Assembly (NCBI GenBank): GCA_947561585.1
Contig: CANNZV010002521.1
Coordinates: 1 to 64,000, forward strand
DNA: 64,000 bases
Direction: 5' to 3'
Source: Caprella mutica
Lineage: Eukaryota; Arthropoda; Malacostraca; Amphipoda; Caprellidae
Numbering within the stretch: position 1 is the stretch's first letter; every line of letters starts with the position of its first letter. Shown one piece after another: positions 1 through 13,592 of the stretch. The translations under genes were made by a program, and so were the position numbers. The notes beneath the pieces are model-generated. The model was given only the letters and a program-made list of their open reading frames with translations. It ran no database searches and was not told the DNA's origin.

Positions 1-782
1 GTGGATGAATTTTTCAGGTGGATGAATTTTTCAGGTGGATGAATTTTTCAGGTGGATGAATTTTTCAGGTGGATGAATTTTTCAGGTGGATGAATTTTTC
101 GGGTGGATGAATTTTTCAGGTGGATGAATTTTTCAGGTGGATGAATTTTTCAGGTGGATGAATTTTTCAGGTGGATGAATTTTTCAGGTGGATGAATTTT
201 TCAGGTGGATGAATTTTTCAGGTGGATGAATTTTTCAGGTGGATGAATTTTTCAGGTGGATGAATTTTTCAGGTGGATGAATTTTTTAGGCGGATGAATT
301 TTTTAGGTGGATGAATTTTTTAGGTGGATGAATTTTTTAGGTGGATGAATTTTTCAGGTGGATGAATTTTTCAGGTGGATGAATTTTTCAGGTGGATGAA
401 TTTTTCAGGTGGATGAATTTTTCAGGTGGATGAATTTTTCAGGTGGATGAATTTTTCAGGTGGATGAATTTTTCAGGTGGATGAATTTTTCAGGTGGATG
501 AATTTTTCAGGTGGATGAATTTTTCAGGTGGATGAATTTTTCAGGTGGATGAATTTTTTAGGTGGATGAATTTTTTAGGTGGATGAATTTTTTAGGTGGA
601 TGAATTTTTTAGGTGGATGAATTTTTTAGGTGGATGAATTTTTTAGGTGGATGAATTTTTTAGGTGGATGAATTTTTTAGGTGGATGAATTTTTTAGGTG
701 GATGAATTTTTTAGGTGGATGAATTTTTTAGGTGGATGAATTTTTTAGGTGGATGAATTTTTTAGGTGGATGAATTTTTTAG

Positions 783-3700
783 GTGGATAAATTTTTTAGG
801 TGGATGAGTTTTTTAGGTGGATGAGTTTTTTAGGTGGATGAATTTTTTAGGTGGATGAATTTTTTAGGTGCATGAATTTTTTAGGTGGATGAATTTTTCA
901 AGTGGATGAATTTTTTAGGTGGATGAATTTTTTAGGTGGATGAATTTTTTAGGTGGATGATTTTTTTAGGTGGATGAATTTTTTAGGTGGATGAATTTTT
1001 TAGGTGGATGAATTTTTTAGGTGGATGAATTTTTTAGGTGGATGAATTTTTTAGGTGGATGAATTTTTTAGGTGGATGAATTTTTTAGGTGGATGAATTT
1101 TTTAGGTGGATGAATTTTTTAGGTGGATGAATTTTTTAGGTGGATGAATTTTTTGTGTGGATGAATTTTTTAGGTGGATGAATTTTTTAGGTGAATGAAT
1201 TTTTTAGGTGGATGAATTTTTTAGGTGGATGAATTTTTAAGGTGGATGAATTTTTTAGGTGGATGAATTTTTTAGGTGGATGAATTTTTTAGGTGGATGA
1301 ATTTTTTAGGTGGATGAATTTTTTAGGTGGATGAATTTTTTAGGTGGATGAATTTTTTAGGTGGATGAATTTTTTAGGTGGATTAATTTTTTAGGTGGAT
1401 GAATTTTTTAGGTGGATGAATTTTTTAGGTGGATGAATTTCTTAGGTGGATGAATTTTTTAGGTGGATGAGTTTTTTAGGTGGATGAATTTTTTAGGTGG
1501 ATGATTTTTTTAGGTGGATGAATTTTTTAGGTGGATGAATTTTTTAGGTGGATGAGTTTTTTAGGTGGATGAATTTTTTAGGTCGATGAATTTTTTAGGT
1601 GGATGAATTTTTTAGGTGGATGAATTTTTTAGGTGGATGATTTTTTTAGGTGGATGAATTTTTCAGGTGGATGAATTTTTTAGGTGGATGAATTTTGTAT
1701 GTGGATGAATTTTTTATGTGGATGAATTTTTTATGTGGATGAATTTTGTATGTGGATGAATTTTGTATGTGGATGAATTTTTTATGTGGATGAATTTTTT
1801 ATGTGGATGAATTTTTCAGGTGGATGAATTTTTCAGGTGGATGAATTTTTCAGGTGGATGAATTTTTCAGGTGGATGAATTTTTCAGGTGGATGAATTTT
1901 TCAGGTGGATCAATTTTTTAGGTGGATGAATTTTTTAGGTGGATGATTTTTTTAGGTGGATGAATTTTTTAGGTGGATGAATTTTTTAGGTGGATGAATT
2001 TTTTAGGTGGATGATTTTTTTAGATGGATGATTTTTTTAGGTGGATGAATTTTTTAGGTGGATGAATTTTTTAGGTGGATGAATTTTTAGGTGGATGAAT
2101 TTTTTAGGTGGATGAATTTTTTAGGTGGATGATTTTTTTAGGTGGATGAATTTTTTAGGTGGATGAATTTTTTAGGTGGATGAATTTTTTAGGTGGATGA
2201 ATTTTTTAGGTGGATGAATTTTTTAGGTGGATGAATTTTTTAGGTGGATGAATTTTTTAGGTGGATAAATTTTTTAGGTGGATGAGTTTTTTAGGTGGAT
2301 GAGTTTTTTAGGTGGATGAATTTTTTAGGTGGATGAATTTTTTAGGTGCATGAATTTTTTAGGTGGATGAATTTTTCAAGTGGATGAATTTTTTAGGTGG
2401 ATGAATTTTTTAGGTGGATGAATTTTTTAGGTGGATGATTTTTTTAGGTGGATGAATTTTTTAGGTGGATGAATTTTTTAGGTGGATGAATTTTTTAGGT
2501 GGATGAATTTTTTAGGTGGATGAATTTTTTAGGTGGATGAATTTTTTAGGTGGATGAATTTTTTAGGTGGATGAATTTTTTAGGTGGATGAATTTTTTAG
2601 GTGGATGAATTTTTTGTGTGGATGAATTTTTTAGGTGGATGAATTTTTTAGGTGGATGAATTTTTTAGGTGGATGAATTTTTTAGGTGGATGAATTTTTT
2701 AGGTGGATGAATTTTTAAGGTGGATGAATTTTTTAGGTGGATGAATTTTTTAGGTGGATGAATTTTTTAGGTGGATGAATTTTTTAGGTGGATGAATTTT
2801 TTAGGTGGATGAATTTTTTAGGTGGATGAATTTTTTAGGTGGATGAATTTTTTAGGTGGATTAATTTTTTAGGTGGATGAATTTTTTAGGTGGATGAATT
2901 TTTTAGGTGGATGAATTTCTTAGGTGGATGAATTTTTTAGGTGGATGAGTTTTTTAGGTGGATGAATTTTTTAGGTGGATGATTTTTTTAGGTGGATGAA
3001 TTTTTTAGGTGGATGAATTTTTTAGGTGGATGAGTTTTTTAGGTGGATGAATTTTTTAGGTCGATGAATTTTTTAGGTGGATGAATTTTTTAGGTGGATG
3101 AATTTTTTAGGTGGATGATTTTTTTAGGTGGATGAATTTTTCAGGTGGATGAATTTTTTAGGTGGATGAATTTTGTATGTGGATGAATTTTTTATGTGGA
3201 TGAATTTTTTATGTGGATGAATTTTGTATGTGGATGAATTTTGTATGTGGATGAATTTTTTATGTGGATGAATTTTTTATGTGGATGAATTTTTCAGGTG
3301 GATGAATTTTTCAGGTGGATGAATTTTTCAGGTGGATGAATTTTTCAGGTGGATGAATTTTTCAGGTGGATGAATTTTTCAGGTGGATGAATTTTTCAGG
3401 TGGATCAATTTTTTAGGTGGATGAATTTTTTAGGTGGATGATTTTTTTAGGTGGATGAATTTTTTAGGTGGATGAATTTTTTAGGTGGATGAATTTTTTA
3501 GGTGGATGATTTTTTTAGATGGATGATTTTTTTAGGTGGATGAATTTTTTAGGTGGATGAATTTTTTAGGTGGATGAATTTTTAGGTGGATGAATTTTTT
3601 AGGTGGATGAATTTTTTAGGTGGATGATTTTTTTAGGTGGATGAATTTTTTAGGTGGATGAATTTTTTAGGTGGATGAATTTTTTAGGTGGATGAATTTT

Positions 3701-3830
3701 TTAGGTGGATGAATTTTTTAGGTGGATGAATTTTTTAGGTGGATTAATTTTTTAGGTGGATGAATTTTTTAGGTGGATGAATTTTTTAGGTGGATGAATT
3801 TTTTAGGTGGATGAATTTTTTAGGTGGATG
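783..3830 (+). repeat. Higher-order tandem duplication within the satellite, about 1.48 kb period
   Basis: The order of variant monomers from 783 is repeated from 2261. GATAAA followed by two GATGAG units, the GTGCATGAA unit (868 and 2346) and the first TTTTGTAT unit (1690 and 3168) are all 1478 bp apart, close to 87 monomers. Further along, the GATCAA unit (1911 and 3406) is 1495 bp apart, because the second copy has one extra monomer in the CAG-type run before it. The copies therefore differ by whole monomers. The right edge is approximate. Confidence 0.85.
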
Positions 3831-6800
3831 AGTTTTTTAGGTGGATGAATTTTTTAGGTGGATGAGTTTTTTAGGTGGATGAATTTTTTAGGTGGATGAA
3901 TTTTTTAGGTGCATGAATTTTTTAGGTGGATGAATTTTTCAAGTGGATGAATTTTTTAGGTGGATGAATTTTTTAGGTGGATGAATTTTTTAGGTGGATG
4001 ATTTTTTTAGGTGGATGAATTTTTTAGGTGGATGAATTTTTTAGGTGGATGAATTTTTTAGGTGGATGAATTTTTTAGGTGGATGAATTTTTCAGGTGGA
4101 TGAATTTTTCAGGTGGATGAATTTTTTAGGTGGATGAATTTTTCAGGTGGATGAATTTTTTCAGGTGGATGAATTTTTCAGGTGGATGAATTTTTCAGGT
4201 GGATGAATTTTTCAGGTGGATGAATTTTTCAGGTGGATGAATTTTTCAGGTGGATGAATTTTTCAGGTGGATGAATTTTTCAGGTGGATTAATTTTTCAG
4301 GTGGATTAATTTTTCAGGTGGATGAATTTTTCAGGTGGATGAATTTTTCAGGTGGATGAATTTTTCAGGTGGATGAATTTTTCAGGTGGATGAATTTTTC
4401 AGGTGGATGAATTTTTCAGGTGGATGAATCTTTTTGGTGGATGAATCTTTTTGGTGGATGAATTTTTTAGGCGGATGAATTTTTTAGGTGGATGAATTTT
4501 TTAGGTGGATGAATTTTTTAGGTGGATGAATTTTTCAGGTGGATGAATTTTTCAGGTGGATGAATTTTTCAGGTGGATGAATTTTTCAGGTGGATGAATT
4601 TTTCAGGTGGATGAATTTTTCAGATGGATGAATTTTTTAGGTGGATGAATTTTTTAGGTGGATGAATTTTTTAGGTGGATGAATTTTTTAGGTGGATGAA
4701 TTTTATAGGTGGATGAATTTTTCAGGTGGATGAATTTTTTAGGTGGATGAATTTTTCAGGTGGATGAATTTTTCAGGTGGATGAATTTTTTAGGTGGATG
4801 AATTTTTTAGGTGGATGAATTTTTTAGGTGGATGAATTTTTTAGGTGGATGAATTTTTTAAGTGGATGAATTTTTTAGGTGGATGAATTTTTTAGGTGGA
4901 TGAATTTTTTAGGTGGATGAATTTTTTAGGTGGATGAATTTTTTAGGTGGATGAATTTTTTAGGTGGATGAATTTTTTAGGTGGATGAATTTTTTAGGTG
5001 GATGAATTTTTTAGGTGGATGAATTTTTTAGGTGGATGAATTTTTTAGGTGGATGAATTTTTTAAGTGGATGAATTTTTTAGGTGGATGAATTTTTTAAG
5101 TGGATGAATTTTTTAAGTGGATGAATTTTTTAGGTGGATGAATTTTTTATGTGGATGAATTTTTTAGGTGGATGAATTTTTTAGGTGGATGAATTTTTTA
5201 TGTGGATGAATTTTTTAGGTGGATGAATTTTTTATGTGGATGAATTTTTTAGGTGGATGAATTTTTTATGTGGATGAATTTTTTGTGTGGATGAATTTTT
5301 TATGTGGATGAATTTTTTAGGTGGATGATTTTTTTAGGTGGATGAATTTTTTAGGTGGATGAATTTTTTAGGTGGATGAATTTTTTAGGTGGATGAATTT
5401 TTTAGGTGGATGAATTTTTTAGGTGGATGAATTTTTTAGGTGGATGAATTTTTTAGGTGGATGAATTTTTCAGGTGGATGAATTTTTCAGGTGGATGAAT
5501 TTTTCAGGTGGATGAATTTTTCAGGTGGATGAATTTTTCAGGTGGATGGATTTTTCAGGTGGATGAATTTTTCAGGTGGATGAATTTTTCAGGTGGATGA
5601 ATTTTTCAGGTGGATGAATTTTTCAGGTGGATGAATTTTTCAGGTGGATGAATTTTTCAGGTGGATGAATTTTTTAGGCGGATGAATTTTTTAGGCGGAT
5701 GAATTTTTTAGGTGGATGAATTTTTCAGGTGGATGAATTTTTTAGGTGGATGAATTTTTCAGGTGGATGAATTTTTCAGGTGGATGAATTTTTCAGGTGG
5801 ATGAATTTTTCAGGTGGATGAATTTTTCAGGTGGATGAATTTTTCAGGTGGATGAATTTTTCAGGTGGATGAATTTTTCAGGTGGATGAATTTTTCAGGT
5901 GGATGAATTTTTCGGGTGGATGAATTTTTCAGGTGGATGAATTTTTCAGGTGGATGAATTTTTCAGGTGGATGAATTTTTCAGGTGGATGAATTTTTCAG
6001 GTGGATGAATTTTTCAGGTGGATGAATTTTTCAGGTGGATGAATTTTTCAGGTGGATGAATTTTTCAGGTGGATGAATTTTTCAGGTGGATGAATTTTTC
6101 AGGTGGATGAATTTTTTAGGCGGATGAATTTTTTAGGTGGATGAATTTTTTAGGTGGATGAATTTTTCAGGTGGATGAATTTTTCAGGTGGATGAATTTT
6201 TCAGGTGGATGAATTTTTCAGGTGGATGAATTTTTCAGGTGGATGAATTTTTCAGGTGGATGAATTTTTCAGGTGGATGAATTTTTCAGGTGGATGAATT
6301 TTTCAGGTGGATGAATTTTTCAGGTGGATGAATTTTTCAGGTGGATGAATTTTTCAGGTGGATGAATTTTTCAGGTGGATGAATTTTTCAGGTGGATGAA
6401 TTTTTTAGGTGGATGAATTTTTTAGGTGGATGAATTTTTTAGGTGGATGAATTTTTTAGGTGGATGAATTTTTTAGGTGGATGAATTTTTTAGGTGGATG
6501 AATTTTTTAGGTGGATGAATTTTTTAGGTGGATGAATTTTTTAGGTGGATGAATTTTTTAGGTGGATGAATTTTTTAGGTGTATAAATTTTTTAGGTGGA
6601 TGAGTTTTTTAGGTGGATGAGTTTTTTAGGTGGATGAATTTTTTAGGTGGATGAATTTTTTAGGTGCATGAATTTTTTAGGTGGATGAATTTTTCAAGTG
6701 GATGAATTTTTTAGGTGGATGAATTTTTTAGGTGGATGAATTTTTTAGGTGGATGATTTTTTTAGGTGGATGAATTTTTTAGGTGGATGAATTTTTTAGG

Positions 6801-9800
6801 TGGATGAATTTTTTAGGTGGATGAATTTTTTAGGTGGATGAATTTTTTAGGTGGATGAATTTTTTAGGTGGATGAATTTTTTGTGTGGATGAATTTTTTA
6901 GGTGGATGAATTTTTTAGGTGGATGAATTTTTTAGGTGGATGAATTTTTTAGGTGGATGAATTTTTTAGGTGGATGAATTTTTAAGGTGGATGAATTTTT
7001 TAGGTGGATGAATTTTTTAGGTGGATGAATTTTTTAGGTGGATGAATTTTTTAGGTGGATGAATTTTTTAGGTGGATGAATTTTTTAGGTGGATGAATTT
7101 TTTAGGTGGATTAATTTTTTAGGTGGATGAATTTTTTAGGTGGATGAATTTCTTAGGTGGATGAGTTTTTTAGGTGGATGAATTTTTTAGGTGGATGATT
7201 TTTTTAGGTGGATGAATTTTTTAGGTGGATGAATTTTTTAGGTGGATGAGTTTTTTAGGTGGATGAATTTTTTAGGTGGATGAATTTTTTAGGTCGATGA
7301 ATTTTTTAGGTGGATGAATTTTTTAGGTGGATGATTTTTTTAGGTGGATGAATTTTTTAGGTGGATGAATTTTTCAGGTGGATGAATTTTGTATGTGGAT
7401 GAATTTTTTATGTGGATGAATTTTTTATGTGGATGAATTTTGTATGTGGATGAATTTTGTATGTGGATGAATTTTTTATGTGGATGAATTTTTTATGTGG
7501 ATGAATTTTTCAGGTGGATGAATTTTTCAGGTGGATGAATTTTTCAGGTGGATGAATTTTTCAGGTGGATGAATTTTTCAGGTGGATGAATTTTTCAGGT
7601 GGATCAATTTTTTAGGTGGATGAATTTTTTAGGTGGATGATTTTTTTAGGTGGATGAATTTTTTAGGTGGATGAATATTTTAGGTGGATGATTTTTTTAG
7701 GTGGATGATTTTTTTAGATGGATGATTTTTTTAGGTGGATGAATTTTTTAGGTGGATGAATTTTTTAGGTGGATGAATTTTTAGGTGGATGAATTTTTTA
7801 GGTGGATGAATTTTTAAGGTGGATGATTTTTTTAGGTGGATGAATTTTTTAGGTGGATGAATTTTTTAGGTGGATGAATTTTTTAGGTGGATGAATTTTT
7901 TAGGTGGATGAATTTTTTAGGTGGATGAATTTTTTAGGTGGATTAATTTTTTAGGTGGATGAATTTTTTAGGTGGATGAATTTTTTAGGTGGATGAATTT
8001 TTTAGGTGGATGAATTTTTTAGGTGGATGAGTTTTTTAGGTGGATGAATTTTTTAGGTGGATGAGTTTTTTAGGTGGATGAATTTTTTAGGTGGATGAAT
8101 TTTTTAGGTGCATGAATTTTTTAGGTGGATGAATTTTTCAAGTGGATGAATTTTTTAGGTGGATGAATTTTTTAGGTGGATGAATTTTTTAGGTGGATGA
8201 GTTTTTTAGGTGGATGAATTTTTTAGGTGGATGAATTTTTTAGGTGGATGAATTTTTTAGGTGGATGAATTTTTTAGGTGGATGATTTTTTTAGGTGGAT
8301 GAATTTTTCAGGTGGATGAATTTTTTAGGTGGATGAATTTTGTATGTGGATGAATTTTTTATGTGGATGAATTTTGTATGTGGATGAATTTTGTATGTGG
8401 ATGAATTTTTTATGTGGATGAATTTTTTATGTGGATGAATTTTTCAGGTGGATGAATTTTTCAGGTGGATGAATTTTTCAGGTGGATGAATTTTTCAGGT
8501 GGATGAATTTTTCAGGTGGATGAATTTTTCAGGTGGATCAATTTTTTAGGTGGATCAATTTTTTAGGTGGATGATTTTTTTAGGTGGATGAATTTTTTAG
8601 GTGGATGAATATTTTAGGTGGATGATTTTTTTAGGTGGATGATTTTTTTAGATGGATGATTTTTTTAGGTGGATGAATTTTTTAGGTGGATGAATTTTTT
8701 AGGTGGATGAATTTTTAGGTGGATGAATTTTTTAGGTGGATGAATTTTTTAGGTGGATGATTTTTTTAGGTGGATGAATTTTTTAGGTGGATGAATTTTT
8801 TAGGTGGATGAATTTTTTAGGTGGATGAATTTTTTAGGTGGATGAATTTTTTAGGTGGATGAATTTTTTAGGTGGATTAATTTTTTAGGTGGATGAATTT
8901 TTTAGGTGGATGAATTTTTTAGGTGGATGAATTTTTTAGGTGGATGAATTTTTTAGGTGGATGAGTTTTTTAGGTGGATGAATTTTTTAGGTGGATGAGT
9001 TTTTTAGGTGGATGAATTTTTTAGGTGGATGAATTTTTTAGGTGCATGAATTTTTTAGGTGGATGAATTTTTCAAGTGGATGAATTTTTTAGGTGGATGA
9101 ATTTTTTAGGTGGATGAATTTTTTAGGTGGATGAGTTTTTTAGGTGGATGAATTTTTTAGGTGGATGAATTTTTTAGGTGGATGAATTTTTTAGGTGGAT
9201 GAATTTTTTAGGTGGATGATTTTTTTAGGTGGATGAATTTTTCAGGTGGATGAATTTTTTAGGTGGATGAATTTTGTATGTGGATGAATTTTTTATGTGG
9301 ATGAATTTTGTATGTGGATGAATTTTGTATGTGGATGAATTTTTTATGTGGATGAATTTTTTATGTGGATGAATTTTTCAGGTGGATGAATTTTTCAGGT
9401 GGATGAATTTTTCAGGTGGATGAATTTTTCAGGTGGATGAATTTTTCAGGTGGATGAATTTTTCAGGTGGATGAATTTTTCAGGTGGATCAATTTTTTAG
9501 GTGGATGAATTTTTTAGGTGGATGATTTTTTTAGGTGGATGAATTTTTTAGGTGGATGAATTTTTTAGGTGGATGATTTTTTTAGGTGGATGATTTTTTT
9601 AGATGGATGATTTTTTTAGGTGGATGAATTTTTTAGGTGGATGAATTTTTTAGGTGGATGAATTTTTAGGTGGATGAATATTTTAGGTGGATGAATTTTT
9701 TAGGTGGATGATTTTTTTAGGTGGATGAATTTTTTAGGTGGATGAATTTTTTAGGTGGATGAATTTTTTAGGTGGATGAATTTTTTAGGTGGATGAATTT

Positions 9801-10030
9801 TTTAGGTGGATGAATTTTTTAGGTGGATGAATTTTTTAGGTGGATTAATTTTTTAGGTGGATGAATTTTTTAGGTGGATGAATTTTTTAGGTGGATGAAT
9901 TTTTTAGGTGGATGAATTTTTTAGGTGGATGAGTTTTTTAGGTGGATGAATTTTTTAGGTGGATGAGTTTTTTAGGTGGATGAATTTTTTAGGTGGATGA
10001 ATTTTTTAGGTGCATGAATTTTTTAGGTGG
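868..10030 (+). repeat. Dispersed higher-order copies marked by the GTGCATGAA monomer
   Basis: A rare monomer beginning GTGCATGAA, followed one unit later by a TTTTTCAAG unit, occurs at 868, 2346, 3909, 6664, 8108, 9042 and 10010, and once downstream at 45855. Spacings are 1478, 1563, 2755, 1444, 934 and 968 bp. The surrounding variants also recur in the same order: GATGAG units before it, and a TTTTGTAT/TTTTTTAT block then a CAG-type run after it. These are copies of a higher-order unit that have gained or lost internal stretches. Confidence 0.8.
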
Positions 10031-13000
10031 ATGAATTTTTCAAGTGGATGAATTTTTTAGGTGGATGAATTTTTTAGGTGGATGAATTTTTTAGGTGGAT
10101 GATTTTTTTAGGTGGATGAATTTTTTAGGTGGATGAATTTTTTAGGTGGATGAATTTTTTAGGTGGATGAATTTTTTAGGTGGATGAATTTTTCAGGTGG
10201 ATGAATTTTTCAGGTGGATGAATTTTTTAGGTGGATGAATTTTTCAGGTGGATGAATTTTTTCAGGTGGATGAATTTTTCAGGTGGATGAATTTTTCAGG
10301 TGGATGAATTTTTCAGGTGGATGAATTTTTCAGGTGGATGAATTTTTCAGGTGGATGAATTTTTCAGGTGGATGAATTTTTCAGGTGGATGAATTTTTCA
10401 GGTGGATTAATTTTTCAGGTGGATGAATTTTTCAGGTGGATGAATTTTTCAGGTGGATGAATTTTTCAGGTGGATGAATTTTTCAGGTGGATGAATTTTT
10501 CAGGTGGATGAATTTTTCAGGTGGATGAATCTTTTTGGTGGATGAATCTTTTTGGTGGATGAATTTTTTAGGCGGATGAATTTTTTAGGTGGATGAATTT
10601 TTTAGGTGGATGAATTTTTCAGGTGGATGAATTTTTCAGGTGGATGAATTTTTCAGGTGGATGAATTTTTCAGGTGGATGAATTTTTCAGGTGGATGAAT
10701 TTTTCAGATGGATGAATTTTTTAGGTGGATGAATTTTTTAGGTGGATGAATTTTTTAGGTGGATGAATTTTTTAGGTGGATGAATTTTATAGGTGGATGA
10801 ATTTTTCAGGTGGATGAATTTTTTAGGTGGATGAATTTTTCAGGTGGATGAATTTTTCAGGTGGATGAATTTTTTAGGTGGATGAATTTTTTAGGTGGAT
10901 GAATTTTTTAGGTGGATGAATTTTTTAGGTGGATGAATTTTTTAAGTGGATGAATTTTTTAGGTGGATGAATTTTTTAGGTGGATGAATTTTTTAGGTGG
11001 ATGAATTTTTTAGGTGGATGAATTTTTTAGGTGGATGAATTTTTTAGGTGGATGAATTTTTTAGGTGGATGAATTTTTTAGGTGGATGAATTTTTTAGGT
11101 GGATGAATTTTTTAGGTGGATGAATTTTTTAGGTGGATGAATTTTTTAAGTGGATGAATTTTTTAGGTGGATGAATTTTTTAAGTGGATGAATTTTTTAG
11201 GTGGATGAATTTTTTATGTGGATGAATTTTTTAGGTGGATGAATTTTTTAGGTGGATGAATTTTTTAGGTGGATGAATTTTTTAGGTGGATGAATTTTTT
11301 AGGTGGATGAATTTTTTAGGTGGATGAATTTTTTAGGTGGATGAATTTTTTAGGTGGATGAATTTTTTAGGTGGATGAATTTTTTAGGTGGATGAATTTT
11401 TTAGGTGGATGAATTTTTTAGGTGGATGATTTTTTTAGGTGGATGAATTTTTTAGGTGGATGAATTTTTTAGGTGGATGAATTTTTTAGGTGGATGAATT
11501 TTTTAGGTGGATGAATTTTTTAGGTGGATGAATTTTTTAGGTGGATGAATTTTTTAGGTGGATGAATTTTTTAGGTGGATGAATTTTTTAGGTGGATGAA
11601 TTTTTTAGGTGGATGAATTTTTTAGGTGGATGAGTTTTTAAGGTGGATGAGTTTTTTAGGTGGATGAATTTTTTAGGTGGATGAATTTTTTAGGTGGATG
11701 AATTTTTCAGGTGGATGAATTTTTCAGGTGGATGAATTTTTCAGGTGGATGAATTTTTCAGGTGGATGAATTTTTTAGGCGGATGAATTTTTTAGGCGGA
11801 TGAATTTTTTAGGTGGATGAATTTTTTAGGAGGATAAATTTTTAAGGTGGATGAGTTTTTTAGGTGGATGAATTTTTTAGGTGGATGAATTTTTTAGGTG
11901 GATGAATTTTTTAGGTGGATGAATTTTTCAGGTGGATGAATTTTTTAGGTGGATGAATTTTTTAGGTGGATGAATTTTTTAGGTGGATGAATTTTTTAGG
12001 TGGATGAATTTTTTAGGTGGATGAATTTTTCAGGTGGAGGAATTTTTCAGGTGGAGGAATTTTTCAGGTGGATGAATTTTTCAGGTGGATGAATTTTTCA
12101 GGTGGATGAATTTTTCAGGTGGATGAATTTTTCAGGTGGATGAATTTTTCAGGTGGATGAATTTTTCAGGTGGATGAATTTTTCAGGTGGATGAATTTTT
12201 CAGGTGGATGAATTTTTCAGGTGGATGAATTTTTTAGGTGGATGAATTTTTTAGGTGGATGAATTTTTTAGGTGGATGAATTTTTTAGGTGGATGAATTT
12301 TTTAGGTGGATGAATTTTTCAGGTGGATGAATTTATCAGGTGGAGGAATTTTTCAGGTGGAGGAATTTTTCAGGTGGATGAATTTTTCAGGTGGATGAAT
12401 TTTTCAGGTGGATGAATTTTTCAGGTGGATGAGTTTTTCAGGTGGATGAATTTTTCAGGTGGATGAATTTTTCAGGTGGATGAATTTTTCAGGTGGATGA
12501 ATTTTTCAGGTGGATGAATTTTTCAGGTGGATGAATTTTTCAGGTGGGATGAATTTTTCAGGTGGATGAATTTTTCAGGTGGATGAATTTTTCAGGTGGA
12601 TGAATTTTTCAGGTGGATGAATTTTTCAGGTGGATGAATTTTTCAGGTGGATGAATTTTTCAGGTGGATGAATTTTTCAGGTGGATGAATTTTTCAGGTG
12701 GATGAATTTTTCAGGTGGATGAATTTTTCAGGTGGATGAATTTTTCAGGTGGATGAATTTTTCAGGTGGATGAATTTTTCAGGTGGATGAATTTTTCAGG
12801 TGGATGAATTTTTCAGGTGGATGAATTTTTCAGGTGGATGAATTTTTCAGGTGGATGAATTTTTCAGGTGGATGAATTTTTCAGGTGGATGAATTTTTCA
12901 GGTGGATGAATTTTTCAGGTGGATGAATTTTTCAGGTGGATGAATTTTTCAGGTGGATGAATTTTTCAGGTGGATGAATTTTTCAGGTGGATGAATTTTT

Positions 13001-13233
13001 CAGGTGGATGAATTTTTCAGGTGGATGAATTTTTCAGGTGGATGAATTTTTCAGGTGGATGAATTTTTCAGGTGGATGAATTTTTCGGGTAGATGAATTT
13101 TTCAGGTGGATGAATTTTTCAGGTGGATGAATTTTTCAGGTGGATGAATTTTTCAGGTGGATGAATTTTTCAGGTGGATGAATTTTTCAGGTGGATGAAT
13201 TTTTCAGGTGGATGAATTTTTCAGGTGGATGAA

Positions 13234-13238
13234 TTCTT
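13234..13238 (+). repeat. Probable target-site duplication, left side of copia element (TTCTT)
   Basis: The five bases before the 5' LTR are TTCTT, and the five after the 3' LTR are TTTTT (20008-20012). They occupy the same place in the monomer, so removing the element plus one copy restores a full 17-bp unit. One mismatch separates the two copies. Because T-runs occur in every monomer, the agreement in phase matters more than the sequence match. Confidence 0.7.
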
Positions 13239-13578
13239 TGTTGAAATTTTAGTTAAATGTATTACACACTCGTTATATGTTTAATATTAATTTCCTGTTA
13301 GACTAGCTCAGCTATATTAAATTACCTATTGTTTCAATAACCATGTATTACTTTTAATGAGAAACGGACATAAGGTCTAAAGTCGATCACACTTCCGTCG
13401 AGGGTTAAATACCCCTGCTTGTAGTTTCTGAAGGTAGTCTGTCTTTAACATTACTCAGAGAGAGATATGATTCACTCATCTCTCTATATAGACTTCTAAT
13501 TGTATAACATATTTACTCTTTAAATAAACTCTATGTCTTAACGTTGTTAACCCACTGTTATTTAACCTAATTCTAACA
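13239..13578 (+). repeat. Copia 5' LTR
   Basis: This 340-bp LTR starts TGTTGAAATT and ends ATTCTAACA, giving short imperfect inverted termini. It matches 19668-20007 at 339 of 340 positions. It contains a TATATA stretch at 13485-13490 and an AATAAA at 13523-13528, plausible promoter and polyadenylation signals in the usual LTR order. Neither can be proved from sequence alone. Confidence 0.96.
13485..13491 (+). promoter_or_regulatory. Candidate TATA element of the copia 5' LTR
   Basis: TATATAG lies 38 bp upstream of an AATAAA in the right half of the LTR, a reasonable place for a core promoter followed by a short R region. It is a composition-based guess in AT-rich DNA, and the transcription start is not known. 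Confidence 0.3.
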
Positions 13579-13592
13579 GGTTATGGGCCCAG
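13579..13592 (+). promoter_or_regulatory. Primer-binding site, initiator tRNA-Met internal fragment
   Basis: GGTTATGGGCCCAG directly follows the 5' LTR. It is complementary to the anticodon stem-loop region of eukaryotic initiator tRNA-Met (CTGGGCCCATAACC), not to a tRNA 3' end. Known insect copia elements prime minus-strand DNA synthesis this way, with a cleaved half-tRNA. This fixes the LTR edge and supports the family call. Confidence 0.9.

Larger units (their letters stand above)
1..13238 (+). repeat. 17-bp satellite array, left block
   Basis: Uninterrupted head-to-tail copies of the 17-bp monomer GTGGATGAATTTTTCAG, about 780 units, beginning before the window. The commonest variant has T instead of C at monomer position 15 (..TTTTTTAG). 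Others end in TTTTTTAT or TTTTGTAT, or carry GATTAA, GATCAA, GATAAA, GATGAG or GAGGAA in place of GATGAA. Variants come in blocks of several to dozens of monomers rather than at random. A few units are 16 or 18 bp, for example the GTGGGATGAA unit at 12544. Every frame on both strands meets a stop within 51 bp, so it is non-coding. No gene, tRNA or other feature is visible in the block. Confidence 0.99.

Noticed and set aside
1..13238. CRISPR-like or telomeric repeat
   Set aside because: The 17-bp units abut with no unique spacers, and the unit resembles no known telomere motif. The block is classic satellite DNA.
13579..13592. Part of a tRNA gene
   Set aside because: Only the anticodon-loop complement is present, directly after an LTR; it is a primer-binding site, not a gene.
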